A stretch of DNA of 64,000 nt from Trebouxia sp. TZW2008 (Eukaryota > Chlorophyta > Trebouxiophyceae > Trebouxiales > Trebouxiaceae), in NCBI GenBank assembly GCA_002118135.1, contig BDIU01000056.1, forward strand, positions 62,001 through 126,000. Reading direction: 5' to 3'. Below are positions 32,292 to 43,230 of the stretch, piece by piece. Positions within the stretch are counted from its first letter, which is position 1, and each line of letters opens with the position of its first letter. The position numbers and the translations under genes were made by a program. The notes under the pieces were generated by a model. That model did no database searches. It had not been told where the DNA came from and was given only the letters and a program-made list of their open reading frames with translations.

Positions 32292-35200
32292 CTAATGCTT
32301 CTTGTTCTTGTTGCCTGCACCGTTGCCGCTGTTGTCCTTTGATGGTGGCGAGTTTGGCACCTAGCACCAGGCACATATTCAATCAGCAGCAAACACATTG
32401 GATGCAAGCCTCCGTGATTGCTGTGCACAAGCTAGGATAAGCACATCTGATGCAAGAATGCTCTCCAGGGTCACTGTACACAAGCAGTGACAATCACATG
32501 AGATGCAAGCATGCTGTCCGTGAATGCTACAAACAAGCAGCGATGAAAACATTTGATGCAAGCACACTGTCGATGATTGCGGTGCCAAAGCAAGCGATAC
32601 AATGAGTTCCTGGTTCCTAGTCATACAAAGATCAGGTGCATAATGTCCAGCGTACTGCCAAGGACAGAGCATGCGTCACATCCAACTGGAACGCAAACAC
32701 GTCGCTCCATTGCAATCTGCTACTCACCAACATCACTATGATGAAAGAAGATAAACAAAGCAGGTATGACAAGGTATGACTACCAGCAGTATGGTCACCG
32801 CAAAGCACATTATGATGCCAACGGCATGTGCTAGTCACCTTTGAATCATTCTTTTTACTTTGTGTTTTGATGCTGCTGCCAGTTCTAGCTGTCTCAGTGG
32901 CTTCACCAACTGCGGTGTCTACACCCTCTGCTGCTGAATCTGGTTCAGCACCTGTAGGAGGCAGCACGAGTCAGTCAATGTTTGGGATGTTGTTTCTGTC
33001 CGCACCAAACCCACTTATTTCAAGGTTGTAAAGTGGTTGGTGGGGTACAATCCACTTTGGGCTTTACTTTGCTCACCGTAGCAGGAGACAGCTGCACAAA
33101 GCTGGGTCCAGCACCTGAAGGAAGCAGCATGTGTAAGGGGCTCAGCTGCACAAGGCTAAGGCTTTACATTCAGATGGTTGAGGTTAGCGCAAGACGAAAT
33201 TGGTTGGGGACAGTTGAATGTTCCAGTACATACCTAGCTGGGCTTGCTGAGCCTGTCTAGCATGTATGAGCATCATGAACGTCATGAACAAGGCCATGCA
33301 GCATGGCCGCAGCCTGATGAAGTCTGCAATAGATCAAGCATTGACATAAGGCCCTCCCATGCAATGTATTGCCTTATGCTGTGCAGCACTCAGGAGGTTG
33401 ACTCACCTCCAGCTTGAGCCAGGCCTGTGGCAGCTGAAAACGATATCTGCCAAAGCCCACTCGTCACTTGTTTGCATAGTGCACAGCAGACACTGCAGTA
33501 GGTCAGCAGCCTTGAGGATTTGTCACATGGTTGACTCACCTCCAGCTTGCGCTAGGCCTGAGGCAGCTGTTCTGGCAGCTTTGCGAGCAGCTTCCTGAGC
33601 CCGGATCTCTGCAAACTTCTTGCCCTTCTTGCCTCTGGGGTTGCTGTCCTGTGCGGTGGGGGGTGACTGCGAGCTTGAGGAGTCAGGCTTGTTTGAGGAC
33701 CTCCTCAGATTCTGCTCTTGACCTACATCACAGTGCAGCAGTTTGCTTGCTGTCAAATTTCTAACAAGTGCTTTGGCACAGGGTGACTGCGCGACAAAGG
33801 AGTCAGGCTTGTTTGGAAATCTCCTGAGATTCTGCTCCTGACCTGTATCACAGAACTTTTCCTGCTGTCTAGTTTCTTGCACTTTCCACAAAACAGAGCA
33901 GTATGACATGCTATGGGGGTGGCTCTTGCTCTGCAAGCATTGCATCCAATTTCGTGAAATTTGTGGCAACCCAAGAATGAGCTGAGGTCAGATGCAAGTA
34001 GGCAGATAGCACAAAATCCCGTGTGAACTTATGCATGTCATGCAGCGTCTTCCTCTCATGTCGCTTGAGATACTGTCAACACAAAGCACATTACACAATT
34101 TACCTCTGTTGACCTTTGGCTCTAGATCCTCTGGTTTGACCTTGCGTACAGGTCCTTTCTGTGGAAGCTCTGGTGGCTTCATGTTCTTCTTGAGCAGCAC
34201 CTGCAAGCCAGCCCACATCGTTAAAAGAGAAGCGTACACCGTCAGGCAATACAATACAAGCCTCTGTCAGTAAAGGCAGCCAATTTTGGATATTGTTTGA
34301 TGCTCATTCAGATTTGCTTTGACACATGCAATACACAGATGACATTTTTGAGCACAAACAGCACAGCTTCAAAGCATTGGAAAATGGGATACAATTCTGA
34401 AAGAAGAAAGTAGAAACACTCCACACTTTGGCAGCACAACAGGAGCCTGTTCAAGCAGAAGCAGCTCAAGTTCTGCTTGATACAGCCTGAAATGTTACCA
34501 GTCTGCAGTCTGCTGAGCTTCATATGCACACAACAGTCAGCACAACTATGCAGCTGCAGCAGGATAAAATTTCTTGACTCGCATAGACTGTCGAACAATG
34601 ACAATCTGGCCACAACACAGCTCTGCACATCAGGCATGTCTAGATACATTGAAAAGACTATGAAGCAGTGCGTCTGCAAAAGCAAGCAAAGACATTGGAC
34701 ACACAGTCTACATCCATTGAAAAGACTATGAAGCAGTGCGTCTGCAAAAGCAAGCAAAGACATTGGACACACAGTCTACATCCATTGAAAAGACTATGGA
34801 GCTGTGCGTCTGCAAAAGCAAGCAAAGCCACCGGATACACAGTCTAGATACATCAAAAAGACTATGAAGTAATGCGTGTGCAAAAGCAAGCAAAGACAAA
34901 GGATACACGGATTATCCTCATACCTGTTGTCCAGTGGTGAGAAGGTTGTTTGTGAACCAGTACAGTGTCAGACCAGATGGGACATTCAGGGAGAAGTAGC
35001 CTGCAAAGACACATAAGTTTCAATGGGAAAGTGACCAGCATGCATTGCTTGCATGTGCAACAGTTCCAGGTCCAGCACATGATCTTGGATGCGCGGAGCA
35101 CCAGCATGCATGAATTGCCTGTGCAACAGGTCTAGCACACTAAATGCCATGCAGCATGCAACTCAAATATGCACATTACATGCCAACACAATACTGGCAC

Positions 35201-38200
35201 CGCGAAAATCCAGACAACAGCTCATTGAGTCACTTGCTGCAATACACACAGGCAACATCCTCGAGCTGCTGGGCAGTATAGCACATCAGCATGATGTTGC
35301 CGCTCTGAGCCAAACATGATGTAGCTGCTAGGAGCCAGATGCAATGTTGCTGCTGTGAGCCAAGCATATTGTTGTTGCTGTGAGCCCAACATGTAAGTGC
35401 CACCATGAGCCAAACCTGGTGTTGTCGTTGTGAGCCAAACATAACATTGCTGCTGCAAGCCAAAGGCATGTTCATGCAAGAGATCTTACCAATCATCAGT
35501 GGCAGAAACTTGAGAATCGCATTGCTTTGCTTTGCTGCCTCATCCTGCTGCGGCGGCTGCAGAATCTTCTGTGTCACAAACTGTGAGGCGACTAGGGCCA
35601 CTGGCAGCACCAGATAGCAAGCAGCATCGTACCAACCAATTGGCGGAGCACCATTCTCGAAGGGAAACAGCCAGGAAAAGCCTCCTCCCTACAGACGACA
35701 TACACAGCAGCTTGAGTACCGATAGTGACGCATTGTAGCAGCTAGTTGAGCGCCATTCTGGAAAACAGCCGGGAATAACCTCCATGGTCCATACCAAGCA
35801 TTTCAAACAGTTAGAATTGCCACACCATATCTTTAATCAGTGTGAATGATACATGCATACAGGATGCAATGTGAGACCTCATGCCACAACAATCAGCAGC
35901 TGCAACGTCACACATTGCCAACTTTGAGCATAGTAGCTGTCAAAGCACAGCACACCACAGACTGCAGTCAGTCAGTGTCAGTACAGCAGCCATATGACAT
36001 TTGAGACAGCACCCCAGTATGCTACTGCTGCACACAAACAAGCATGTACAAGCAACCCAAGCAGCATAGTAATCATGCTATGCAAGCAAAGCAAGGCAAA
36101 GGGGCCTCACAGATGCTCTTGAGGCAATTGAAGAGGGCCCTGCCAGGGACGGAATCCAGAACCAGCCCTCTGTTAGCAGACCTTCTTCCGCAACATTTGA
36201 CAGCGCTCTGCAGAAACAAGAGGCTTTGAGGTAGATCGCGAAGGGAAGGGAGTGCAGGTGTCACAGTGCATTTCAAGTTTCAAGACCTCCATTGTTTGAG
36301 AGCGCGGGCACAGCAAGCGCAGCTGTCAAATGCAGCAGCTCAAGTTGACTGACTCTGACATGATTTGCATGAACACCACAATGCCATTTTGACACAAAAT
36401 GGTTCTTTGGTGATTGCACTGACAGGCGCCTAGAATCCAGCACCGCTCACGGCAAGCTGCTTGATATTGCTGCATGATAGTTGACGTGGCATGCATGAAC
36501 ACCACATTTGGGGCAGCTCAAGCAGTCAGCCTTTGGCACGCTGCAGCCTGAACAGCAGCTGCACTCATACATAGCAAGGTCATTCACCACAGCACTGCCT
36601 CATTGATTGCTGCCAAGCTCTGACTATTCAAAGAGCATTGCACTGCATCAGGCAGTTGCCTCATTGGTTATTGCTGGATTGCCTCATTGTTCACTGCTGC
36701 ATTCTGGCTGTACATAAGAGATCACGCAGGGCCATGTCAAAGCAATGTGGCTCACCTTGACAGCCCTATCAAGACAGGCAGGGTGGCTCAGGGTGGCTCG
36801 GGTTGGCAAGCAGCCAGCCAGAGGATTGATGCCTGCCTGCTTGTGACTGTGCATGAAGTTATGTGCAGGGCCATGTTGAGGCCTTGTGGCTCACCTGTAC
36901 AGCCCAATCCAGACAGGCAGGGTGGCTAGGGTTGGCAAGCAGCCAGCCAGGGGGTTGATGCCTGCCTGCTTGTACAGCTCACCGACCTTGATCTGCATCT
37001 CCTGCTGGTCACGCCCCTTGTACTCCTCCTGGATAGCTTTAACCCTAGGAGCAATGCTCTGCATGGCAACTGTGGACTCCACCTGCATATGCATCACCGT
37101 TTGTAGGAACTTCTTCGACACTTAACATGAGCCGTCAATTTTGTGACGCTTGAGACAAGGTTGCCTGGCAAGTCAGGACTTGTGCCACACACACCTAACA
37201 ATGTATGCTCGAAAGTGTGATCATTGTTCTCATGATTATTGTTATGACAATCCTCAGTTCTACCATGACATGATCATCTGCTTAACAGCGCTTGCAATGA
37301 ATATTTCACAGCACAAAGGCTGCAGCTTCAGCAGCGGGCGCCACATGCTAAAGCTTTGTATGCGTTGAATGTACATTCTTGCATGTTTGCGGCATGGGCT
37401 GGTGTTGGTGGTACAGCTCTCACGTCTGTGTCACTCATCCCCCATGAGCATCAGCATCAACATCACCGCTGAGCATCGGTGTCGTGCTTGCTAGTGGGGT
37501 CCCAGAACCCTGCTAGCTGCTTTCATATACAACTCTCTATGAATCTTGGCTGACAGCAGTCGTCGCGTGTGATTGCAGGCCAAGACTTTGATGCAGACAT
37601 GCAGCTGCACACTCTCATGTGCATGTTCAGCAATACACATGACAAGCATAGCATTGCTTTGCTTTGCTTGTGGTGCATGTGACTGAACATGCACATGAGA
37701 ATACCCCACAAGCAATTGAAAGCCAGAGCCCCATCAGCATCTGAGCAAAATCAGTGCTGCATCACAACTAGCCACACAAGCATTCATGACCAGTGACAAA
37801 TGTGCACAGCAATTCTTGTCAAAGTTGCAGATGCTGATGGCATGGCTGCAGCACAGACAATGCTAACGTGAACAAGACAGCCGCGACCGCACCTGCTGCT
37901 TTGACAAGGGGTATGTTGCCAACTTGACAAGGATTGTCAACAGAATGATGGCAAATCCATATGAGTATGGCACACCAGCGTTATGAAGTCCTGAATCCAG
38001 CACCTGCGACACAATCACAAAGTTTTCTGCCATTCCTGGTCATGATAGCAAGAAATGATAGGCAGTTGCAAGTCCTGCAGCAACTGTGCCTTCAGGAAGG
38101 CTTCAAAAACTGAGGCCAAAGGCCCAAAGAATCCGCCCTTCTTGTTTGAGACGGTATCTGTGACAGTCTCTGTTACTACTGACGGGTCTACAGCAGCTGC

Positions 38201-38712
38201 ATCAGCTAAGGCGAACAACGCATTGGTGGCTTGAGTTGACACATGCTCCAGCTGGTGAGGGAATCTGCAGAAAGTAAGCCACCTTGATCGTGAACTGCTG
38301 CATACTGGTGTGCAACATTGTAGCACTAGTTTGCTTTGGTGCTGACGACATACTTTGTCACCAGGTCTGTAACAACCTGCTGCTCTGCACCTCCTGGCAA
38401 CACAGCTGTAGGTGCGAGCGTCCTTCGACACCGTCGCGAGCCAGAGAACCGAGTGTTATGCAATCCTGCAGAAGATACTACAACCTTGACCGGGCTGGCG
38501 ACCACAAGCTCAGGCAAGAGATAGTGCATATTCAAAACACACCTGATGCAGCATTTCGCTGTCTGAGCTGACCCGCTTGTCGGGCAACGGCGAAAGCAGA
38601 AGGCCTGCACACACAGAGAAACTTCAGACCACCCTAAGTGACGGTCGCACGACGGTCAAGGCCGCTTGTACCTGGCCGTCAAGTTGTGACACCTGCACTG
38701 CACTGTCTGCAT
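32292..38712 (-). CDS. ALB3: ALB3/OXA1/YidC-family thylakoid membrane insertase
   Basis: ALB3 inserts light-harvesting and other proteins into thylakoids together with cpSRP. Exon 1 (38712-38693), exon 2 (38604-38543) and exon 3 (from 38465) give a plastid transit peptide MQTVQCRPSAFAVARQAG and onward, rich in Arg/Ser/Ala without acidic residues. Core exons follow: about 38256-38090 (KKGGFFGPLASVFEAFLK); 38007-37893 (YSYGFAIILLTILVKLATYP); 37083-36891 (VESTVAMQSIAPRVKAIQEE, NPLAGCLPTLATLPVWIGLY); about 36214-36113 (ALSNVAEEGLLTEGWFWIP); about 35690-35489 (PPIGWYDAACYLVLPVALVA, NAILKFLPLMIG); about 35002-34926 (GYFSLNVPSGLTLYWFTNN). These are the signature segments of the insertase helices. 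Later exons (34200-34105, about 33720-33535, about 32955-32835, 32360-32292) encode the basic, disordered stromal tail ending GAGNKNKKH, where cpSRP43 binds in plants. Confidence 0.95.
33085..33845 (-). repeat. Edge copies of ALB3 tail exons
   Basis: The exon starting GQEQNLRRSSNKPDSSSSQS (about 33720) has an upstream copy at about 33845-33775 (EQNLRRFPNKPDSFVAQS). Its 3' edge (ASGLAQAGG plus donor) recurs downstream at about 33420-33385. A decayed 5' edge of the following exon (GAGPSF for GAEPDS) lies near 33115-33085. Confidence 0.85.
34655..34912 (-). repeat. 68-bp tandem repeat, ~3.8 copies, in ALB3 intron
   Basis: The unit runs from gactatgaagcagtgcgtct to acatccattgaaaa. The first two copies are identical or nearly so, and the last two are slightly changed, so the array is young. 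Confidence 0.93.
35290..35475 (+). repeat. ~35-bp tandem repeat in ALB3 intron
   Basis: About five diverged units of ttgctgctgtgagccaaaca type. Confidence 0.8.
36745..36850 (-). repeat. Decayed 3'-edge copy of ALB3 core exon
   Basis: Downstream of exon 37083-36891, the segment encoding QAGINPLAGCLPT recurs with an internal small duplication (cagggtggct twice) and a broken frame. Confidence 0.85.
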
Positions 38713-39089
38713 GTTGTCTAGCACAAACAAGGTGCTGCGCTGTCTCAATTGCAGCTCTGTCACATTTCCAAGCTGCAGCAAGCCTCAAACGAAGTGACGC
38801 CGTATCATTTTCAGACGCCGAGAATCTGCTTAAACACATCCGCTTGGACAGACGTCCGGTGGTGAGTAATATTAGTAACATATCGTTTCGGCTCTCGCAG
38901 CACTGATCAACGCTAAGCAGCCGAGCACGACTAGGCTCCTACCCGGTCCACCTGATTCCCACGCTGTCGCAAAAGGCCAGTACAAGCCACAGCTGCTGTG
39001 CAGTTGTTGGAACGTAGCAAGCTCGAGCAAGCTCTACAGCAAATGCTGTCAGCTATGTCCTGCTGAGCTGGGCCCAGCGCAGGAGCAGG
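38713..39089. promoter_or_regulatory. Bidirectional upstream region of ALB3 and the 39090 gene
   Basis: 377 bp between divergent start codons; both products look plastid-targeted. Repeat-poor. No motif assigned. Confidence 0.45.
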
Positions 39090-40538
39090 ATGACATCGGT
39101 CCCGTTCTGCGTGAAATATCAGCCCCTACAGCAATGCGATTCTATTCTATCTCGGAAACCTTTGCGCATGGCAGCAACCCCGCAAAGTGCTTTGGGCAGC
39201 AATGCTCGAAGAGGTGTGAGGCTTGATGCAGCCTCACAAAGCCCTTGGGGCAGAAGGGCTCAAAGAGGTGCATGGCTCGCAGAAACTACTCACCTACCAA
39301 GAGGTGTTGTTCTCGAGCTAGCTGCATTGCCCTTTCTCTTCTAATGCTGCCAGCGACCAAAGAGTTTGTTTGCTGGGTCAGGCAGCAAGAGCAGACGAGC
39401 CAGACTGCAGGTGCGTGCTGCACAGCAGGGTCAGCCAGCCATCCAACCATCCACCAAAAAATTTACCCCTCCAAAGAAGCCTCTTTGGCGAAGGCTTGAC
39501 CGCAGAGCCATCCGGCAGCAGTTTGTCAGGCTTTGGCAGTGGACACTGTAAGTCACAGCTGATCAAGTCAGGAATGCTGGTCAGATCAGCAATGCTGGAC
39601 TCAGAGTCTGGACCTGATCCATAAATCACAGCCTGTGTTTGAGGCCAATCAAGTTGCAATGCACATGCAGGACTTTGCCACCTTTTGTAGTACTGATACA
39701 AGCGCTACATAGAGCAAGGCAAAAGGCGGACCCTTTGTTTGTGATTGCTGATAAGGTGTTGCGTGTCGCCTCAGATCGCTTCTACTATGAAGTGCTCAGG
39801 TGAGCTCATGCTTGTGCATTGCTTTTTGGGCAGGCTTGTATCATCTTTGTCATGCTACATCTGCATGTCAAAGCTGCGACATGCAGCAGAACGGCATGCG
39901 TCTTCAGCGCCCCCTTAGAGTTTGCGGCACATGCTTATGTTGAGCGTGCTGTGACTCTTAGGGTCATTTCCTGAGCAACTGGATACGGCTCTGCAGACTC
40001 AAAAATTCTTTTTGGTTGACAGTAATCTTCTCTGAAATGCTGCAGGTACATTGATTTTGAAAAGAGCGAGCTCAAGCGTGAATGGTACTGGAGTGAGCTT
40101 AGATTTAAAGAGCCACAGCTGTGGGCGCAAGTCTGGGATCAGGCGTGCAGTAAGTCTGTGCATGCAGCTTGCACATATTATATTCCATGAATGCTCAGCT
40201 CATTGCTTGAAAGTGGCTGTGTGCATTCTACAAGCTCAATGCCTTTGCAAATTTGATTCACGTGAACGGCGCATGCAGTCCAGGAAACAACCTCCTGACA
40301 AGCTTCTTCGGTGCTTGCAGACGGGTTCCTGACCTGGGTTTACTGTTACACCTCACCAAATGACAGATTTTGGGGTTGTATTGTGCCGGTGGGAGGTGCC
40401 ATATTCTGGTCTGGTTTGGATGTCTGGAAATCACCAGTCTTGTGGACCTGGGTTTTAATGGTGCCCTGGAAGTATCACAACTTCTTTCAGTTATTTGTTA
40501 TGTTCTGGATGCCTGAATTGATTACATACCCGAAATGA
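39090..40538 (+). CDS. Unrecognised, probably plastid-targeted membrane protein
   Basis: Exons: 39090 to about 39214 (MTSVPFCVKYQPLQQCD, Ser/Arg-rich, transit-like); about 39411-39549 (TKKFTPPKKPLWRRLDRRAI, ending before a GTAAGT donor); about 39713-39798 (ADPLFVIADKVLRVASDRFY); 40047-40148 (YIDFEKSELKREWYWSELRF); about 40320-40538 (GFLTWVYCYTSPNDRFWGCI, two aromatic hydrophobic stretches, ending MPELITYPK). The exon 40047/40320 junction joins in phase to give DQACNGFLTW. The Trp-rich C-terminal half looks like a conserved membrane-associated domain, but I do not recognise the family. Shares its upstream region with ALB3. Nuclear-encoded plastid membrane protein is an inference. Confidence 0.6.
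39225..39275 (+). repeat. Decayed 3'-edge copy of the first exon at 39090
   Basis: Exon 1 ends with agtgctttgggcagcaatgc and a gaagag|gtgtg donor. About 60 bases on, a second version ends aaagag|gtgca. Confidence 0.65.
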
Positions 40539-40547
40539 GTACATACT

Positions 40548-40552
40548 TGTAA
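40548..40552 (+). terminator. Possible polyadenylation signal
   Basis: TGTAA only 10 bases after the stop of the 39090 gene, so the 3' UTR would be very short; a later site is possible. Confidence 0.3.
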
Positions 40553-41330
40553 GCCTTGTAGCTTCATCTTGAAAAAGCTGCCGGTCTATAGAGCTAGGCA
40601 TTGTAGCCGTTTAGCTTACAGCTTCAGCTCGTGCGAAGTGACATGCCTCAGACGCCAGTGTCATGTCACGCGCAAAAGCAAGGCGCTGTGACAGCAATGA
40701 TTTTCCATAAAGGTCATGCCAATGCAAATTGCATTGGTTTCAGCATGCACAAATGTCAAGATATTTGGTGGTGCTATAAATCCTTATTGCATGCTGACGC
40801 AGCGCTGCAAGTCGAATTGTTGATGGCAGGGTCCAGTCGCCTTGGTTGAACAAGCGAAGTCATGCTGCACTTGAAAGTTCCAGTGCTGCTGCACAGCGTT
40901 AACAACGGTGCTCCGTCCAAACAGGAATACGGACTAATTATGATTGAGCGGTAATGCGCAAAATGACATCCAGCAACATGTCATGGAGTGCTCAAAGAAT
41001 TGTTCATGTACAGTGCTCTGAGACAGTAAAGACGGCGTTGTGTAAGCATCGAAGTAGTGAGCCACATACCCTCTGCCTAATGAAGACTTTGAATGCAGTC
41101 GTAAGCTTGCATTTACTGTTGCATGCTGACATATGGCAAGCTGTATGCAAAAGCTGTGTTGGAAGCGGCAACCACCAAATTGCGGCACGCAGCAAGAGAG
41201 AGAGAGAGAGAGAGAGAGTAATTTTACATGCTTCAGCTAGACAACAAGTCTAATCGCNNNNNNNNNNNNNNNNNNNNNNNNNNNNNNNNNNNNNNNNNNN
41301 NNNNNNNNNNNNNNNNNNNNGGAAAGCAAC
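40553..41330. other. Intergenic with (GA)n and sequence gap
   Basis: No gene is supported. A GA dinucleotide run lies at about 41193-41218 and a 63-base N gap at 41258-41320 immediately after it. Confidence 0.7.
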
Positions 41331-42764
41331 CTCAAGCGTTAGCATTGGAATCAACAGCCATTGAAGTAGACCCAGCAGCATCTGCAATTGAGGCAGCAAC
41401 GTTGCTTGGGGCCTCTGGCAAGATGGTAACCCCAGCCTGCTGAAGTACCATGATAAATTTTAATTGTTGTGGAGGTGCTGAGGCTTAGTCGACCGCGTTC
41501 AAGGCTGAAGATAACTCAGACGCGAAGAATTGCCGTTGCATCAATCTGATTGCAGCGCGCTACCTTCTTGAGCTACGGTGCTGTCGACCAGCCCTCTGGC
41601 CAACATCTCAGCTGCAAAAAATCAACCGAAAAGCGCACTTGTCGATCAAAGTTGCTGGCCAGATGATGGTCCTGTAGAGTGGGTCATACCAGATCAGAGC
41701 GATCTATGGCCTGTAAGGGGAACAAGGTGAAATCTATTTTGCTGATTGTTGTGCCCTGTATGCGAATAGCGCGAAATTGATTGGCTCATACAGCGCTGCA
41801 TCGAGTGCATACAAGCCTCACGCATCCCGAAGCCAAAACCTGGATCAAGTGTAAAACAGGCCACGAAGACGGACCGAAAACGAGGCTCACGAATTCCACT
41901 GCCCTTGCAGGTAGGTCATTGCCCGTGCTTAGCACCTGAGATCCTGGTCATCTGATTTCGTCACACTAAGCTTGAGGGTGCAAGCTATGTGTGCAGGAGC
42001 TTACAGCACAAGCTGCAGCGACGCCTATCACCCTCACTGATAAGTTGATCACTGACTACCTGGATAGGCAGTCTGCTTCTGCAAACCAGCGACAAGCAGC
42101 TGCAAACTTGCGACAGCCTTTGGCACCCATGCAGAATTTGCAACAGGCATTTGTTGAGCTGCAGCTAGCAGTGAACAGCAGCAGCAAAGCCTTGCTGCGC
42201 ACGTCACCAGAAAGCAGAGCAGCAGCAGGCAAACTTTCTGGCACTGACTGCAATACCCAGCGGGGGACAGACCTTCAGCACAGCAAGCACCAAGGACTAC
42301 AGTCAGCTGCAGTTGCAGACCAAATGCCCTGTCTGTTGTCTCCATCGTATGCCTTTCAGACAAGCTTTGCAGCAGTTGATGCCATACCAGTGCCTAGCCA
42401 CATTCAAACTGTAAACCATTCTGACATGGTCCATGAGGCAGGCAGGGAGCATGCACAGTCGTCAAAACAAGCAGATCTTCTGACAGCTGCAGGCAGTGGT
42501 AAGTCATCAATCTGCCAGCCAGCCACTGAGTCCTTAGCACAAAACAGTGCGGCAGACCATCAAGACAAGCAGCGTCAAGGGTCACCATCTGTCGTGAGAA
42601 CCCCATTGCAGGCATCTCAAACGGAAATTGTCAGCACACCCTTTTATACACCAAGCGAATCGCCATTTCTTCACAATCAGAGTGACTTCCGCGGCCATGT
42701 GCCTGCTGGAATCTGGTTCACACCAACAGACACAATGAGCCTTGATCATGCTGTGGACGCATGA
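41331..42764 (+). CDS. Unrecognised gene, 5' part lost in assembly gap
   Basis: Exon fragments: about 41331-41427 (PAASAIEAATLLGASGKM, directly after the gap); about 41573-41711 (SPLANISAAKNQPKSALVD, CWPDDGPVEWVIPDQSDLWP); about 41862-41909 (ATKTDRKRGSRIPLPLQ); 41997-42764 terminal exon starting ELTAQAAATPITLTDKLITD and ending SLDHAVDA. The last three join in phase. The long terminal exon is Gln/Ser/Ala-rich with a short helical start (LITDYLDRQ) and a proline-containing end (STPFYTPSESPF), mostly disordered. No domain recognised. Confidence 0.5.
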
Positions 42765-43230
42765 TGTAGCAGCTGTTCCAAATTTTGTACACTTTTTGAT
42801 AAAAATAAAGAGCAAGTGCATGGCAAGGTGCAATCAGCTGACTTGGTGTATAAGTCTGCAGTTGGAACAAATAGCATAGTGTCTGATTGAGAGTCCTGGA
42901 TTGCAAGATTGATGGCTGTTGTTGGAGAGGATGTGAAATGCACTCCTTAGATGTACAGCAAAAGCTAAGTAGTCTAGAAGTGCCAAAAATTTGTAGCTGC
43001 AGAGCAGAGTTGGCTTGCTGATTTGGCAAGGTAACAACCAACATGTGAATGAACTCAAAGAGGGCAGACTACTTGACAGGCTGAAAGCTGATTCAACACG
43101 TATAGTAAACAAAGCAAGTCTCCTGAAGAGAACATTATCAGATTCGCAGGGCTGTATCGCTCATAAACAGCGTTGTGACCAGCGCTGTTTGAAGCACGTC
43201 CTGGGCTGCTCATATTCACAGAGGCTTTTG

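Noticed and set aside
38326..38610. ALB3 start at 38610
   Set aside because: The codon there is not ATG; it lies next to a gtgcag acceptor. An ATG at 38712 with a 20-base first exon joins in phase and gives a better transit peptide.
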